Assembly: GCA_029060405.1 (NCBI GenBank)
Contig: JAIDUB010000110.1
Span: 1-64,000 of the forward strand
Origin: Duncaniella sp.
Lineage (GTDB): Bacteria; Bacteroidota; Bacteroidia; Bacteroidales; Muribaculaceae
Direction of reading: 5' to 3'
Length of the DNA: 64,000 nt
The notes under the pieces: model-generated
What the model saw: only the letters and a program-made list of their open reading frames with translations
The model's database searches: none
Told to the model about the DNA's origin: nothing
Program-made: the position numbers and the translations under genes
In this document: positions 31,403-41,825 of the stretch, one piece after another
Position numbering within the stretch: the first letter of the stretch is position 1
Layout: each line of letters opens with the position of its first letter

Positions 31403-32068
31403 ATGAAAATAGGTATAATCGTGGCGATGGAAAAGGAGCTCAACCTGCTACTCCATCTGCTTGAAAACAAGACTGAACTCACCGTGGGCGACACTACGCT
31501 CCACCTCGGCACAATAGGCAGCAACGAAATTGCCATAGCGCGCTGCGGCATAGGCAAGGTAAATGCCGCCGTGGGTGCCATGACGCTCATCGACTCGTTT
31601 CATCCCTCGCTGGTAATCAACACCGGAGTGGCCGGTGGCGTGGGTGCCGACGCCGGCGTGCTCGACGTGGTGGTGGCCGATGCCGTGGCTTATCACGACT
31701 TCTGGTGTCTTGGCGAGGAATGGGGTCATGTGCCCGGTTGTCCGCGCCTGTTCCGCACCGCCTCGCTTCACGTTGATTTCCAAGACCCCACCGTAAAGAC
31801 CGGACTCATAGCATCGGGCGACCTCTTTGTGTCGAAACCCGAGGAAGTGGAGCACATCCGCTCGATATATCCCGACGTGCAGGCCGTGGACATGGAATCG
31901 GCCGCGATAGCACAGGTATGCTATCTGAAAAATGTGCCTTTCTACTGCCTGCGAGTGATAAGCGACACCCCCGGCGGCGATGACAACATCAGCCAGTATG
32001 AATATTTCTGGGAAGACGCTCCCCGCCATTCGTTTAACGTACTTCACCGCATCCTGCTCAGCATCTGA
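31403..32068 (+). CDS. mtnN: 5'-methylthioadenosine/S-adenosylhomocysteine nucleosidase
   Basis: KIGIIVAMEKELNLL; INTGVAGG; VDMESAAIAQVCY. Confidence 0.95.
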   Translation: MKIGIIVAMEKELNLLLHLLENKTELTVGDTTLHLGTIGSNEIAIARCGIGKVNAAVGAMTLIDSFHPSLVINTGVAGGVGADAGVLDVVVADAVAYHDFWCLGEEWGHVPGCPRLFRTASLHVDFQDPTVKTGLIASGDLFVSKPEEVEHIRSIYPDVQAVDMESAAIAQVCYLKNVPFYCLRVISDTPGGDDNISQYEYFWEDAPRHSFNVLHRILLSI

Positions 32069-32085
32069 GCCCCGCCGGAGGTTCC

Positions 32086-32739
32086 ATGAAGGATATCAAA
32101 GGCATCAGGGGAAAATATTACATCGCCCGGCTCATCGACGAGGGCGAGCATGAGCGGCAGGACTTCAAGTATGCCATAACCGACGCGCGCAAGATCGCGC
32201 GGTCGCTCTCGGCATTCGCCAATCACTCGGGCGGAAGGCTCCTGATAGGAGTGAAGGACAACGGCTCGGTTGCCGGCGTGCGCAACGAGGAAGACATATA
32301 CCTTGTGGAGCAAGCCGCCGAGCGCTATTGTATCCCGCCCCTGACCATCAGGGTCGACGCTTTCATTGCCGAGGGCGGCGCACGTGTGATGCGCGTGGAA
32401 ATCGATCCCGCCGCAGAGCGGCCTGTGATGGTCGACGAGGGTGGTGGCAACCACAAGGCATATTACCGCGTGGCCGATGAAAACATCGTCGCTCACCCGC
32501 TTATGGTGCGCGCATGGCGCGAAAGAGCGCTGTCGACCGGCATGCTCATCAGCCCCGACGGAACCGAGAGGCAGCTTCTCGACTTTCTCGCCGAGAGCGA
32601 CATGACGGTGGAGGACTTCATGCTGCGCGCCCACATATCGCGGGCTCGCGCCGAAGAAGTTGTGGTCAATATGCACTGCGCGGCACTGGTCGATTTCAGT
32701 TTCGACGGTGACAGATTTGTGTTAACCCTTACGAAATAA
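32086..32739 (+). CDS. AlbA_2/Schlafen-type ATP-binding domain protein
   Basis: EHERQDFKYAITDARKIARSLSAFANHSGGRLLIGVKDNGSVAGV. Confidence 0.87.
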   Translation: MKDIKGIRGKYYIARLIDEGEHERQDFKYAITDARKIARSLSAFANHSGGRLLIGVKDNGSVAGVRNEEDIYLVEQAAERYCIPPLTIRVDAFIAEGGARVMRVEIDPAAERPVMVDEGGGNHKAYYRVADENIVAHPLMVRAWRERALSTGMLISPDGTERQLLDFLAESDMTVEDFMLRAHISRARAEEVVVNMHCAALVDFSFDGDRFVLTLTK

Positions 32740-32745
32740 CTGTAT

Positions 32746-33621
32746 ATGTGGGTAGTTCTCGCTATTGTGTCGGCGCTGTGTCTGGGCGTCTACGACGTGA
32801 TGAAGAAACTGTCGGTCGACGGCAACAACGTGCTTGGCGTGTTGTTTCTCAACACTCTTTTCGGCTCGCTGCTCATGCTCCCGGTAATAATTTCGGGTGT
32901 CATCGAGGGCAATTACGGATTGGGCAACACCCTCGCCGGTCACGGAGCCATACTTATAAAATCGATGATAGTGCTGTCGTCGTGGCTCTTAGGCTACGCC
33001 TCCATCAAGCATCTGCCCCTTACCATAGCCGGGCCGGTCAACGCCTCGCGTCCGGTGATGGTGCTGGTGGGCGCGCTTGTCATATTCGGCGAGCGGCTTA
33101 ACGTGTGGCAGTGGGCAGGCGTGATACTCGGGTTTGCGTCACTGTATTTCATATCGCGCGTGGGCAGCCGCGAGGGCGTGTCGTTCAAGGGCAACAAATG
33201 GGTGTGGATGGCCATAGGAGCCACGGTGATGGGAGCCGTCAGCGCCCTCTACGACAAATATCTGCTCACCCGCTTCAAGCCGCTTGAGGTGCAGGCATGG
33301 TATTCGCTCTACCAGTTTTTCATAATGGGCGTCACACTCTGGATCATAGGCCGCATGACAGCCGAGAAAAAACCGCTTCAGTGGCGATGGGCCATCCCTC
33401 TTATCTCGGTATTCCTCACCATAGCTGACCTCGCCTACTTCTACAGTCTCTCGATTCCTTCATCAATGATTGCGATCGTATCGATGATAAGGCGCGGCAG
33501 CGTGATAGTGCCGTTCTTCTACGGAGTATTTGCCCTCCATGAGAAAAATGTGCGCATGAAACTTGTCGACCTTACGATTCTGCTGGTGGGCCTTACATTT
33601 CTTGTCGTCGGCAGCTTGTAA
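32746..33621 (+). CDS. EamA/DMT family transporter
   Basis: 291 aa, about 10 TM; PLTIAGPVNASRPVMVLVGALVIFGERLNVWQWAGVILGFASL. Confidence 0.88.
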   Translation: MWVVLAIVSALCLGVYDVMKKLSVDGNNVLGVLFLNTLFGSLLMLPVIISGVIEGNYGLGNTLAGHGAILIKSMIVLSSWLLGYASIKHLPLTIAGPVNASRPVMVLVGALVIFGERLNVWQWAGVILGFASLYFISRVGSREGVSFKGNKWVWMAIGATVMGAVSALYDKYLLTRFKPLEVQAWYSLYQFFIMGVTLWIIGRMTAEKKPLQWRWAIPLISVFLTIADLAYFYSLSIPSSMIAIVSMIRRGSVIVPFFYGVFALHEKNVRMKLVDLTILLVGLTFLVVGSL

Positions 33622-33669
33622 ACTATCTGAAAAAACGCTACCTTTGCGTCCGATCCATTATTATCACGC

Positions 33670-35601
33670 ATGAACAGTCTGTTACGAAATATCGCCGCGG
33701 CAATAGCCGCTCTCATAGCCACCGGTGCATGGGCCGATGTGAAGGAATTGCCCGTCACCACCATCAACGGCAAGCTCTATCATTATTACAAGGTAGAAGG
33801 CAAGGAAAGCATCTACTCGGTGGTGCACAAGCTTAAGGTGCCCAAGGACGAGCTTCTGCGCTACAACCCCGCCGCCACCGAAGGACTCAAAAGCGGCATG
33901 ACGCTCTACTATCCCTTTGACGACAGCGAAGTATCAGAAAAAACAGAAGCAGCTGATGCCCCCGAGACACCGGCAACCCCTGAAGTACCGGCAAAGCCTG
34001 AAGCATCGGCAGCTCAGTTAACACCGGAAAAATCCGATCCCTCTGATAACTCTGATAACTCTGATCTCCCCGACACCCATCTCGTTCAGCGCGGCGAGAC
34101 CATCTACGGACTCGCGCGCCGCTACGGAGTCACCGAAGCCGACCTTATGAAATGGAATCCTTCGCTTACCGACGGTCTTAAAGCCGACAGCCGCATCATA
34201 GTGCGCGCTCCGCAGCCCGACACATCCGCCCCGGCGGCCGAAGCCGCACCCGCCACCGCCGTGCTTGAGCCGGTGGTGACACCTGCGCTCGCCGAAGGTT
34301 ACCTCGTGAAAGAAAAAGAAACTTTCTACTCCATAGCCCGCGACCACGGTATCACCGTGCCCGAGCTTGAAGCCGCCAATCCTGAAGTATCGCTGCTTAA
34401 AGCCGGAATGATACTCAACATTCCCCGCCCCGGCGACGCTGCTGTCGTGGAGCCTGAGCCTCAACCTGAAGAAAATACCGCAACTGAAGTCGCGGTCCCG
34501 GCCGCCGTGCAAGCCGACGATGTCACGGAAACACCCGTGGACGACTCCGTTAACATCGCCTTGATTCTGCCGTTCATGACCGGACAAGAGCCCGTGAGCA
34601 AGCAGGCGATGCGATTCACGGAGTTTTACAAAGGCTTCCTCATTGCCGTCGATTCCCTGCGCAATTCAGGCAAGCCCATCAACATTCTCGCCCTCGACAG
34701 CCACGGATCGACCGACACCGTGAAGCACCTGCTCACGCGCCCCGAACTCAAGGATATGGACGTGGTGATAGCGCCCGACAATGCCGCCCAACTCGCCTAC
34801 ATAGCCCGCTGGGGTCTGGAAAACAACGTGAAAGTCTACAATGCATTCGTGATCAAGGACGATACTTATGTGGGCAATCCCATGATGCTGCAGAGCAACA
34901 TCCCGAGCGAAATGATGCTCGACAAGGCTGCCGACGGGCTCATCGCCTCCCTCGGCTCGTTCACACCCGTGATCATATCCCGCACCGGAGCCGAAGCCGA
35001 CAAGGCTGATTTCCTCAAGGAACTCGAAGCCAAGCTCAATGACAAGGGCATAACCCCCGTAACAATAGAATTTGACAACCGGCTTTCAGCCTCCGATCTC
35101 TCCGCTCTCGATGCCACGGGCGACTACATGTTCATTCCCGTCACCGGAAAGCAGGCCGATGTCAACAAGATACTTCCCGGCCTCATCGAATGGCACCGCA
35201 GCGCGCCCGCAGCCCGGGTTAAGGTATGGGGTTATCCGGAGTGGATCGCATTCCGCGGCGAGACCCTTCAGAACATGCACGCCCTCTCCACCACCATCTA
35301 CTCACGCTTCGCCCCCGACGAGGACCATTACCGCAACAAGAAATTCGACGCCGCTTTCAAGCGGTGGTTTGGCTCGGAGATGGAAAACGCCACCCCGCGT
35401 CAGGGTCTGCTCGGATTTGACACGGGCATGTATCTCCTCAGGCTCGGCCTGCTCGACAAGCCCGCTCCCTCGGGTGTGCGCTACTCGGGTATACAGACCG
35501 ACTATGATTTCCATCAAGTACCCGACGGTGGATGGGTCAACAATTCGCTCATGCTGGTCACATATCTGCCCGGAGGTGAAATCAGCAAAACCTCAAAATG
35601 A
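33670..35601 (+). CDS. LysM-domain protein with periplasmic-binding-protein-like C-terminal domain
   Basis: Three LysM units (YYKVEGKESIYSV, HLVQRGETIYGLARRYGV, YLVKEKETFYSIARDHGI). Confidence 0.9.
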   Translation: MNSLLRNIAAAIAALIATGAWADVKELPVTTINGKLYHYYKVEGKESIYSVVHKLKVPKDELLRYNPAATEGLKSGMTLYYPFDDSEVSEKTEAADAPETPATPEVPAKPEASAAQLTPEKSDPSDNSDNSDLPDTHLVQRGETIYGLARRYGVTEADLMKWNPSLTDGLKADSRIIVRAPQPDTSAPAAEAAPATAVLEPVVTPALAEGYLVKEKETFYSIARDHGITVPELEAANPEVSLLKAGMILNIPRPGDAAVVEPEPQPEENTATEVAVPAAVQADDVTETPVDDSVNIALILPFMTGQEPVSKQAMRFTEFYKGFLIAVDSLRNSGKPINILALDSHGSTDTVKHLLTRPELKDMDVVIAPDNAAQLAYIARWGLENNVKVYNAFVIKDDTYVGNPMMLQSNIPSEMMLDKAADGLIASLGSFTPVIISRTGAEADKADFLKELEAKLNDKGITPVTIEFDNRLSASDLSALDATGDYMFIPVTGKQADVNKILPGLIEWHRSAPAARVKVWGYPEWIAFRGETLQNMHALSTTIYSRFAPDEDHYRNKKFDAAFKRWFGSEMENATPRQGLLGFDTGMYLLRLGLLDKPAPSGVRYSGIQTDYDFHQVPDGGWVNNSLMLVTYLPGGEISKTSK

Positions 35602-36299
35602 TGAAGCCGCTGTTACGATTGATATTTATACTGCTGCTTACAGCGGCTGCACCCGCGGCCGTCAAAGCGCAATATATCTACTCCCCCAACCTCGCGTTCG
35701 GTGCGAAGGCCGGCGCGACAATATCACGCATGACATTCTCGCCCGAGGTGCCTCAGAAATTTCTCCCCGGTTTCATGGCCGGAGTCACGGTGAGGTATAC
35801 CGAGGAGAATCACTTCGGCCTGATAGGCGAAATCAACATAGAGCAGCGCGGCTGGGAAGAGGACTTCGAGGAACATAGCTCACAGTTCAGCTACCGACGC
35901 ACCCTCACCTATATTCAGATTCCCCTGCTCACGCATATCTACTTCGGGAGCCGCAAGTGCAAGTTTTTCATCAATCTCGGCCCCGAGTTCGGCTACATGC
36001 TCTCCGATAAGATCGACGCCGATTTCAATTACGCCGACATAGCGTCGATTCCCGACTTTCCCCGCGGCTACCGCACCAACGAGCAACTCGCCATGAAAGT
36101 ATCCAACCGGTTTGACTACGGCATATCGGGCGGCCTTGGCGTGGAGCTTATAGCTCGCAAGCGCAATTCATTTATGCTCGAAGGCCGTTTTTACTACGGA
36201 CTGGGCAACATATATCCCTCGTCGAAACGCGACTTCTTCTCGGCCTCGCGCGGAATGTCGATTGAAGTGACGCTGGGCTACATGTTTCGCGTAAAATAA
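35598..36299 (+). CDS. Outer membrane beta-barrel protein (PorT family-like)
   Basis: Signal peptide; AFGAKAGATISRM..YIQIPLLTHIYFG..FFINLGPEFGYML. Confidence 0.85.
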   Translation: MMKPLLRLIFILLLTAAAPAAVKAQYIYSPNLAFGAKAGATISRMTFSPEVPQKFLPGFMAGVTVRYTEENHFGLIGEINIEQRGWEEDFEEHSSQFSYRRTLTYIQIPLLTHIYFGSRKCKFFINLGPEFGYMLSDKIDADFNYADIASIPDFPRGYRTNEQLAMKVSNRFDYGISGGLGVELIARKRNSFMLEGRFYYGLGNIYPSSKRDFFSASRGMSIEVTLGYMFRVK

Positions 36300-36323
36300 C
36301 ACAACCTGACATATCTTCTCACC

Positions 36324-36596
36324 ATGGAACTCTGGATCAATATCGTGGGCTTCGCAGCAGCCCTCAGCATGATAGGCGGCTATCTGCCTCAGGCCATTCA
36401 CACCATACGCACCCGCGACACCGACGGAATAGCACTCCCCACATTCCTTCTGCTCGGACTCGGCAGCGTGCTTTTCGTGGTGCAGGGCATCATGATCGAC
36501 AACTGGCCTCTGATAATCACCAACGCCATCACCACCGTATCGTCGTTCATAGTATTCTGTATCAAGATGAAAAACGACCATTTCTCGGGGAAATGA
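36324..36596 (+). CDS. SemiSWEET/PQ-loop sugar transporter
   Basis: 90 aa, 3 TM; GYLPQAIHTIRTRDTDGIALPTF. Confidence 0.88.
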   Translation: MELWINIVGFAAALSMIGGYLPQAIHTIRTRDTDGIALPTFLLLGLGSVLFVVQGIMIDNWPLIITNAITTVSSFIVFCIKMKNDHFSGK

Positions 36597-36709
36597 CACC
36601 GGTTTCGCCCGGTCGTATTTGTTAAAAAGTGTTTCACCGCGAATGAAAACGGTGATTAAATTTTAACTATCCGAGAAAAATTGGCTATCTTTGTGGAAAT
36701 TTGGAAAGA

Positions 36710-37006
36710 ATGGACCAAAATACTCTGAGAGAAAGCGCCAACCGCATCAAGGTCAAAACCCGCATGCTCATGACTCTTTTTGCCACCGAGAAGGAGCAGC
36801 ACCGTCAGGCTCGCGAGCGTATTGCCGCCCTCGAAGAGGAGTTGAGGCAGCAACAGCGCCGCAACGCAGGTCTCGAGCAGGAAATCATGACCCTGAAGAT
36901 GGCTTCGGTGCTTTCGCCCGACCATCGCGATGTCGAGGCCACACGTGCTCATCTTTCCGGTTTAGTGCGAGAAATCGATAAGTGCATCACCCTGTTAAGC
37001 CACTGA
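36710..37006 (+). CDS. Coiled-coil protein upstream of ZapA (ZapB-like)
   Basis: Heptad-rich HRQARERIAALEEELRQQQRRNAGLEQEIMTLK; upstream TATCTTTG. Confidence 0.75.
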   Translation: MDQNTLRESANRIKVKTRMLMTLFATEKEQHRQARERIAALEEELRQQQRRNAGLEQEIMTLKMASVLSPDHRDVEATRAHLSGLVREIDKCITLLSH

Positions 37007-37010
37007 TGCA

Positions 37011-37310
37011 ATGAAGGATAAACTCAGAATAAAGATACGCATCGCCAATCTTCCGGATATACCCGTATCCGTATCCCCCGAGGAGGAAGAATACGCCAGA
37101 GAGGCCCAGAAAAACATCAACCTGCTCTGGGACCGATGGAGCGAGCGTTTCTCTGAAAATAAACCCGGTGAGATTCTGGGAATGATAGCATTCCGCTTCG
37201 CCCAGATGTATTTCACCGCATTGGGGGGCATGAAAGATATGGCGGCCTCGGTCGACGATCTTGAAAAAGCCTTGGACAACGCTCTGCTTGAAGCGGGTTC
37301 CGAAAGCTGA
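37011..37310 (+). CDS. zapA: Cell division protein ZapA
   Basis: 99 aa; RIKIRIANLPDIPVSVSPEEEEYAREAQKNIN; position between zapB-like gene and rny. Confidence 0.85.
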   Translation: MKDKLRIKIRIANLPDIPVSVSPEEEEYAREAQKNINLLWDRWSERFSENKPGEILGMIAFRFAQMYFTALGGMKDMAASVDDLEKALDNALLEAGSES

Positions 37311-37324
37311 AGAGTCAGCCGGCC

Positions 37325-37450
37325 GCCGGGCAAGCAATTATCCGCATCCGCTGTCACAGTCAGGGTGCACCGCAAGCGATTACACCGCACTTTCTCATGA
37401 TACACCTCGGCTACGCGCCGGGCGGTATCGGGAAATTGCGGCTTTTTATT
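37325..37450 (+). ncRNA. Candidate 6S-like RNA
   Basis: zapA-rny intergenic position; extended imperfect hairpin (AAGC-AATT/AATTgcGGCTT, CCG-CAT-CCGC/GCGG-TAT-CGG) ending GGCTTTTTATTT. Confidence 0.5.
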
Positions 37451-37508
37451 TGTTAACCATCTAATATTCATCCATATAAACTAACAAAACTTACCAGATC
37501 TCAATAAT

Positions 37509-39050
37509 ATGGAATTTGCAATTTATATCATCGTAGCCTTAGTGTGCATCGCCATAGGTTACTTCATCGGCCAGGCCATCCAGAAGTCGATGGCCACATC
37601 CAAGGCCCACTCCATCATCGAAAGCGCCGAGCGCGAGGCCGACAGCATCCTGAAAGACAAGATTCTCGAAGCCAAGACCGAGAGCATGCGCATACAGAAT
37701 GAAGCCGAGCGCGCCGCCAACCAGCGCATGCAGCGTGTACAGAACGAGGAAAACAAAGTGAAGCAGCGCCAGCAGCAGCTCAACCAGCAGCAGAGCGAAA
37801 ACGCCCGCGCCCGCAACGAAATCGATGCCGCACGCCAGCAGCTCGACAATCAGGCCGCACGCCTCGAGCAGGAGCACAACGAACTCGAGCGCATGACCCG
37901 TCAGGCACGCGAGACTCTCGAGCACATCTCGGGTCTCTCGAGCGAGGAAGCTAAGGAAAAACTCATCGATTCGCTCAAGGACGAAGCCAAGACTCAGGCT
38001 GCTTCCTATATCAACGACATTATGGACGAGGCCAAGATGACCGCCAACAAGGAAGCCAAGCGCATCGTGGTCCAGTCGATACAGCGCCTCGCCACCGAAA
38101 CCGCCATCGAAAACTCCGTGACCGTGTTCCACATCGACAGCGATGAAATCAAAGGTCGCATCATAGGCCGCGAGGGTCGCAACATACGCGCGCTCGAAGC
38201 AGCCACCGGTATTGAAATCATCGTCGACGACACCCCCGAGGCGATAGTGCTCTCAGGCTTCGACCCCGTGCGCCGCGAAATCGCCCGCCTCGCCCTTCAC
38301 CAGCTCGTGGCCGACGGCCGCATACATCCCGCCCGTATCGAGGAAGTGGTAGCCAAGGTGCGCAAGCAGATCGAGGAAGAAATCGTGGAGACCGGCAAGC
38401 GCACCGCAATCGACCTCGGTATCCACGGCCTGCACCCCGATCTCATTCGCCTCGTAGGTAAAATGAAATATCGCTCGAGCTACGGCCAGAACCTGCTGCA
38501 GCACTCGCGCGAAACTGCCAACCTCTGCGCCATCATGGCCTCGGAACTCGGCCTCAATCCCAAGAAAGCGCGTCGCGCCGGTCTGCTCCACGATATAGGC
38601 AAGGTGCCTGATGAAGAGCCCGAGCTGCCCCACGCTCTCCTCGGTATGAAACTTGCCGAGAAATACAAGGAGAAACCCGATATATGCAACGCCATAGGCG
38701 CCCACCACGATGAAATAGAGCAGACTTCGCTCCTTGCTCCCATCGTGCAGGTATGCGACGCTATCTCCGGCGCCCGTCCCGGTGCCCGCCGCGAAATCGT
38801 CGAGGCTTACATCAAGCGTCTCAACGACCTCGAGCAGCTCGCCCTCTCCTACCCCGGCGTAATCAAGACCTACGCCATACAGGCCGGACGCGAACTCCGC
38901 GTGATCGTAGGCGCCGACAAGATCGACGACAACGAGACCGAAAAACTCTCTACCGAAATAGCCCGTCGCATTCAGGATGAAATGACCTACCCCGGTCAGG
39001 TGAAGATCACGGTAATCCGCGAGACCCGCTCCGTAAGCTTCGCAAAATAA
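37509..39050 (+). CDS. rny: Ribonuclease Y
   Basis: N-terminal TM, coiled coil, KH ([15 protein letters not shown]), HD (LLHDIGKV). Confidence 0.98.
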   Translation: MEFAIYIIVALVCIAIGYFIGQAIQKSMATSKAHSIIESAEREADSILKDKILEAKTESMRIQNEAERAANQRMQRVQNEENKVKQRQQQLNQQQSENARARNEIDAARQQLDNQAARLEQEHNELERMTRQARETLEHISGLSSEEAKEKLIDSLKDEAKTQAASYINDIMDEAKMTANKEAKRIVVQSIQRLATETAIENSVTVFHIDSDEIKGRIIGREGRNIRALEAATGIEIIVDDTPEAIVLSGFDPVRREIARLALHQLVADGRIHPARIEEVVAKVRKQIEEEIVETGKRTAIDLGIHGLHPDLIRLVGKMKYRSSYGQNLLQHSRETANLCAIMASELGLNPKKARRAGLLHDIGKVPDEEPELPHALLGMKLAEKYKEKPDICNAIGAHHDEIEQTSLLAPIVQVCDAISGARPGARREIVEAYIKRLNDLEQLALSYPGVIKTYAIQAGRELRVIVGADKIDDNETEKLSTEIARRIQDEMTYPGQVKITVIRETRSVSFAK

Positions 39051-39059
39051 CAGCAGCCC

Positions 39060-40382
39060 ATGGACAATATCGACGAAATCAACAGCATGCCCGATCCGTC
39101 GGCCGACGATGTGCGCAACGACATCGCCCCCGGCGTGTCCGGAGCAGGCTGCCGGTGCCGGCGATGTGACGAGCCCGATGCTCCACGTGGCAATCTCCAC
39201 TCGTTCAACTGGCTTGAGGATATCCCCGACGCCGACCCCGAATGGGACATTATCGAGGTGCAATTCAAGAATACCCGTAAAGGTTTCTATCACAACTCGG
39301 CTCACCTTCCGCTCGAGACCGGCGACATGGTGGCGGTGGAGGCTTCGCCCGGACACGACATAGGCATGGTGACTCTCATGGGACCGCTCGTGAAAATCCA
39401 CATGCGCAAGGCCAACGTAAAGCCCGATTCGCCCGACATTCGCAAGGTGTTCCGCAAGGCGCGTCCCGCCGACATCGACAAATATGAAGAAGCCAAAGCC
39501 CGCGAAAACGACACGATGATACAGTCGCGCAAAATCGCCGAACAGCTTAATCTCAACATGAAGATAGGCGACGTGGAGTATCAGGGCGACGGCAACAAGG
39601 CAATATTCTATTATATCGCCGACGAGCGCGTGGACTTCCGCCAGCTCATCAAGGTGCTCGCCGACACATTCAAGGTGCGCATCGAGATGAAGCAGATCGG
39701 TGCCCGGCAGGAAGCCGGACGCATAGGCGGAATAGGCTCATGCGGACGCCCGCTCTGCTGCGCAAGCTGGATGACCAACTTCATTTCGGTAGGCACCGCT
39801 GCCGCCCGCTATCAGGATATATCGCTCAATCCCCAGAAACTCGCCGGGCAATGCGCCAAGCTGAAGTGCTGCCTCAATTTCGAGGTCGACACCTATGTGG
39901 AATCGGCCCGTCAGTTGCCGCCGCGCGATGTAAGGCTCGAGACCGCCGACGCCACATATTTCCACTTCAAGACCGATATATTCAAGAAGGAAATCACATA
40001 TTCCACCGACAAGAATATGGCGGCCAACCTCGTGACGCTCGACGCCCAGCGAGTATTTGAGATAATCGAGATGAACCGAAACGGCGAGAAGCCCCTCACG
40101 CTCCATCGCGAGGGAGAGGAAAAGCCCGCCAAGAAATCGGAATTTGTGGAGCTCGTGGGTCAGGACAACATCAACCGCTTTGACAAGAAGAAAAAGAAAA
40201 AGAAAAAATCGGGCAACCAACCCAAAGCCGAAAAGCCCGACCGGTCTGACAAGTCTGACAAGTCCGACAGGTCTGACAGGCCCGAGAAATCCGATAAGCA
40301 GCGACCTCGCCCGCCGCGCCGCAAGAAAAACGGCGAAGGCAAGCCTGCGCAACCCGATAAAAAGCCCGATAAAGAGCAATGA
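39060..40382 (+). CDS. ricT: PSP1-domain protein RicT (YaaT family)
   Basis: GGIGSCGRPLCCASW, LAGQCAKLKCCLNFE motifs; Lys/Asp/Ser-rich tail. Confidence 0.92.
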   Translation: MDNIDEINSMPDPSADDVRNDIAPGVSGAGCRCRRCDEPDAPRGNLHSFNWLEDIPDADPEWDIIEVQFKNTRKGFYHNSAHLPLETGDMVAVEASPGHDIGMVTLMGPLVKIHMRKANVKPDSPDIRKVFRKARPADIDKYEEAKARENDTMIQSRKIAEQLNLNMKIGDVEYQGDGNKAIFYYIADERVDFRQLIKVLADTFKVRIEMKQIGARQEAGRIGGIGSCGRPLCCASWMTNFISVGTAAARYQDISLNPQKLAGQCAKLKCCLNFEVDTYVESARQLPPRDVRLETADATYFHFKTDIFKKEITYSTDKNMAANLVTLDAQRVFEIIEMNRNGEKPLTLHREGEEKPAKKSEFVELVGQDNINRFDKKKKKKKKSGNQPKAEKPDRSDKSDKSDRSDRPEKSDKQRPRPPRRKKNGEGKPAQPDKKPDKEQ

Positions 40383-40831
40383 AACGCCTTCTCTCCCTGC
40401 TGCTCACTGCAACCACCATAATCCTCGCCGGATGCGACACATCGGGCGAGGATACACTTTTCACCAACCTTCCCGACGAGGGCTGGGCGTATACTGACGC
40501 CCTTTCGTTTTCCCCGCGTCCCGGAAAGGGTGCATTGAACATAGCCGTGCGCCACGACGCCTCATATCCCTATTCCAATCTATGGCTTGAAGTGGCGGTA
40601 GTGAGCGCTGATAAGAATATTTCCACCGACACCGTCAACCTCCCGCTCTGCGACCCCTACGGCCGCTGGCTCGGCAAAGGATTCGGCGGAAGCTACCAGA
40701 TTGAAGCGGAGGTCACGCCTTCAGTCACAATCGACACGCTGACCACCCTGCGCGTCCGCCACATAATGCGCTGCGACACCATCCGCGGCATCGATCAGGT
40801 AGGCATCAGCCACCGCCTGACTGGAGTGTGA
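40379..40831 (+). CDS. gldH: Gliding-motility lipoprotein GldH
   Basis: Lipobox LAGC; YPYSNLWLEV; DPYGRWLGKGFGGSYQ. Confidence 0.88.
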   Translation: MKRLLSLLLTATTIILAGCDTSGEDTLFTNLPDEGWAYTDALSFSPRPGKGALNIAVRHDASYPYSNLWLEVAVVSADKNISTDTVNLPLCDPYGRWLGKGFGGSYQIEAEVTPSVTIDTLTTLRVRHIMRCDTIRGIDQVGISHRLTGV

Positions 40832-40835
40832 ACTC

Positions 40836-41265
40836 ATGAGCAAAATCATTTCAGCCATCAACACGATCCTGCTTATAGCTCAGGCAGTCATAGCCGTAAC
40901 AATTATCAAATCCTGTGACACAATTCCTGTCCACTGGAATATCACCGGCGAAATCGACTCCTACGGCAGTCCCTGCAACATCATTTTTTTTGCCGATACT
41001 GGCTGCCGCATCATGGGGCTTGATAATATTCGCAATCCGGCATCCGCAATACATCAATCTCCCGCCATCAGTGAAAAATAAAAGCCTGGCTATCGCCATA
41101 TCCCGGCAGTTCCTTTCGATGTGCTCACTATGGATCATGGCCATGACAACCTACATATGCATATGCGTGACGATAAATACAAGTATGGTCTGGGGACTTG
41201 TCTTATTCATAGCCTCGCTCATAGCCATTATCATATATTACGGCACCATACTGTATCGCACCTGA
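40836..41265 (+). pseudogene. DUF1648-type membrane protein, frame broken at a T8 tract
   Basis: MSKIISA..DTIPVHWNITGEIDSYGS..NIIFF (frame 1) continues as LPILAAASWGLIIFAIRHPQYINLP..YRT in the +1 frame at 40984-40991. Confidence 0.75.
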
Positions 41266-41342
41266 ACCACCACATACATCCCCGGCATCGCCAGAAGCGA
41301 AACCTGCCGATGCCGAGGGCGTATCGCTATCAGTCGTTTTAA

Positions 41343-41825
41343 TTATTTTGCTTGAAATATCTTGCTGACTATCTTCCAGTCATCGCCGTCCTTCACGAGA
41401 GCAAACATATCGGAAAACTCTGCGTCGCCAAACACTGACTCAATGCGTATCATAGCCACGTCTCCGGCCACGCTACACTCGGCCACTTTGTAGGAAGCTG
41501 GCTGCTTGCCTGTGGCATCGTAGTAATCAAAAAGCGCCTGAATAGGCAGGCATATCAGTTTGCCGTCCTCGGCATGAGATATAGTGGCGCCATCGGCGAA
41601 AGCGGATCGTGCTACCTTGCTGTCGCCTTCCACGGCAGCGTTGACATACATATCCATAGCCTTACAGATTCCTGCAAGGTCTTCGGGAGAAACATTTTCA
41701 ATCATATTTTCTTCAGCTTCAGATTGTTCGTTACATTCTGCAGTGCAGTCGGCACTTCTCTTTCCACAACATCCCGAAAGAGTCATCACAGCCGCAATGA
41801 GCACGGAAATAACAATTTTATTCAT
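41343..41825 (-). CDS. NTF2-like/putative lumazine-binding lipoprotein
   Basis: Lipobox LSGC; AMDMYVNAAVEGDSKVARSAFADGATI..VKDGDDWKIVSKIF. Confidence 0.8.
   Translation of the reverse strand: MNKIVISVLIAAVMTLSGCCGKRSADCTAECNEQSEAEENMIENVSPEDLAGICKAMDMYVNAAVEGDSKVARSAFADGATISHAEDGKLICLPIQALFDYYDATGKQPASYKVAECSVAGDVAMIRIESVFGDAEFSDMFALVKDGDDWKIVSKIFQAK

Noticed and set aside
38253-39401. 382-aa minus-strand ORF
   Set aside because: Antisense to rny/ricT; shadow ORF.
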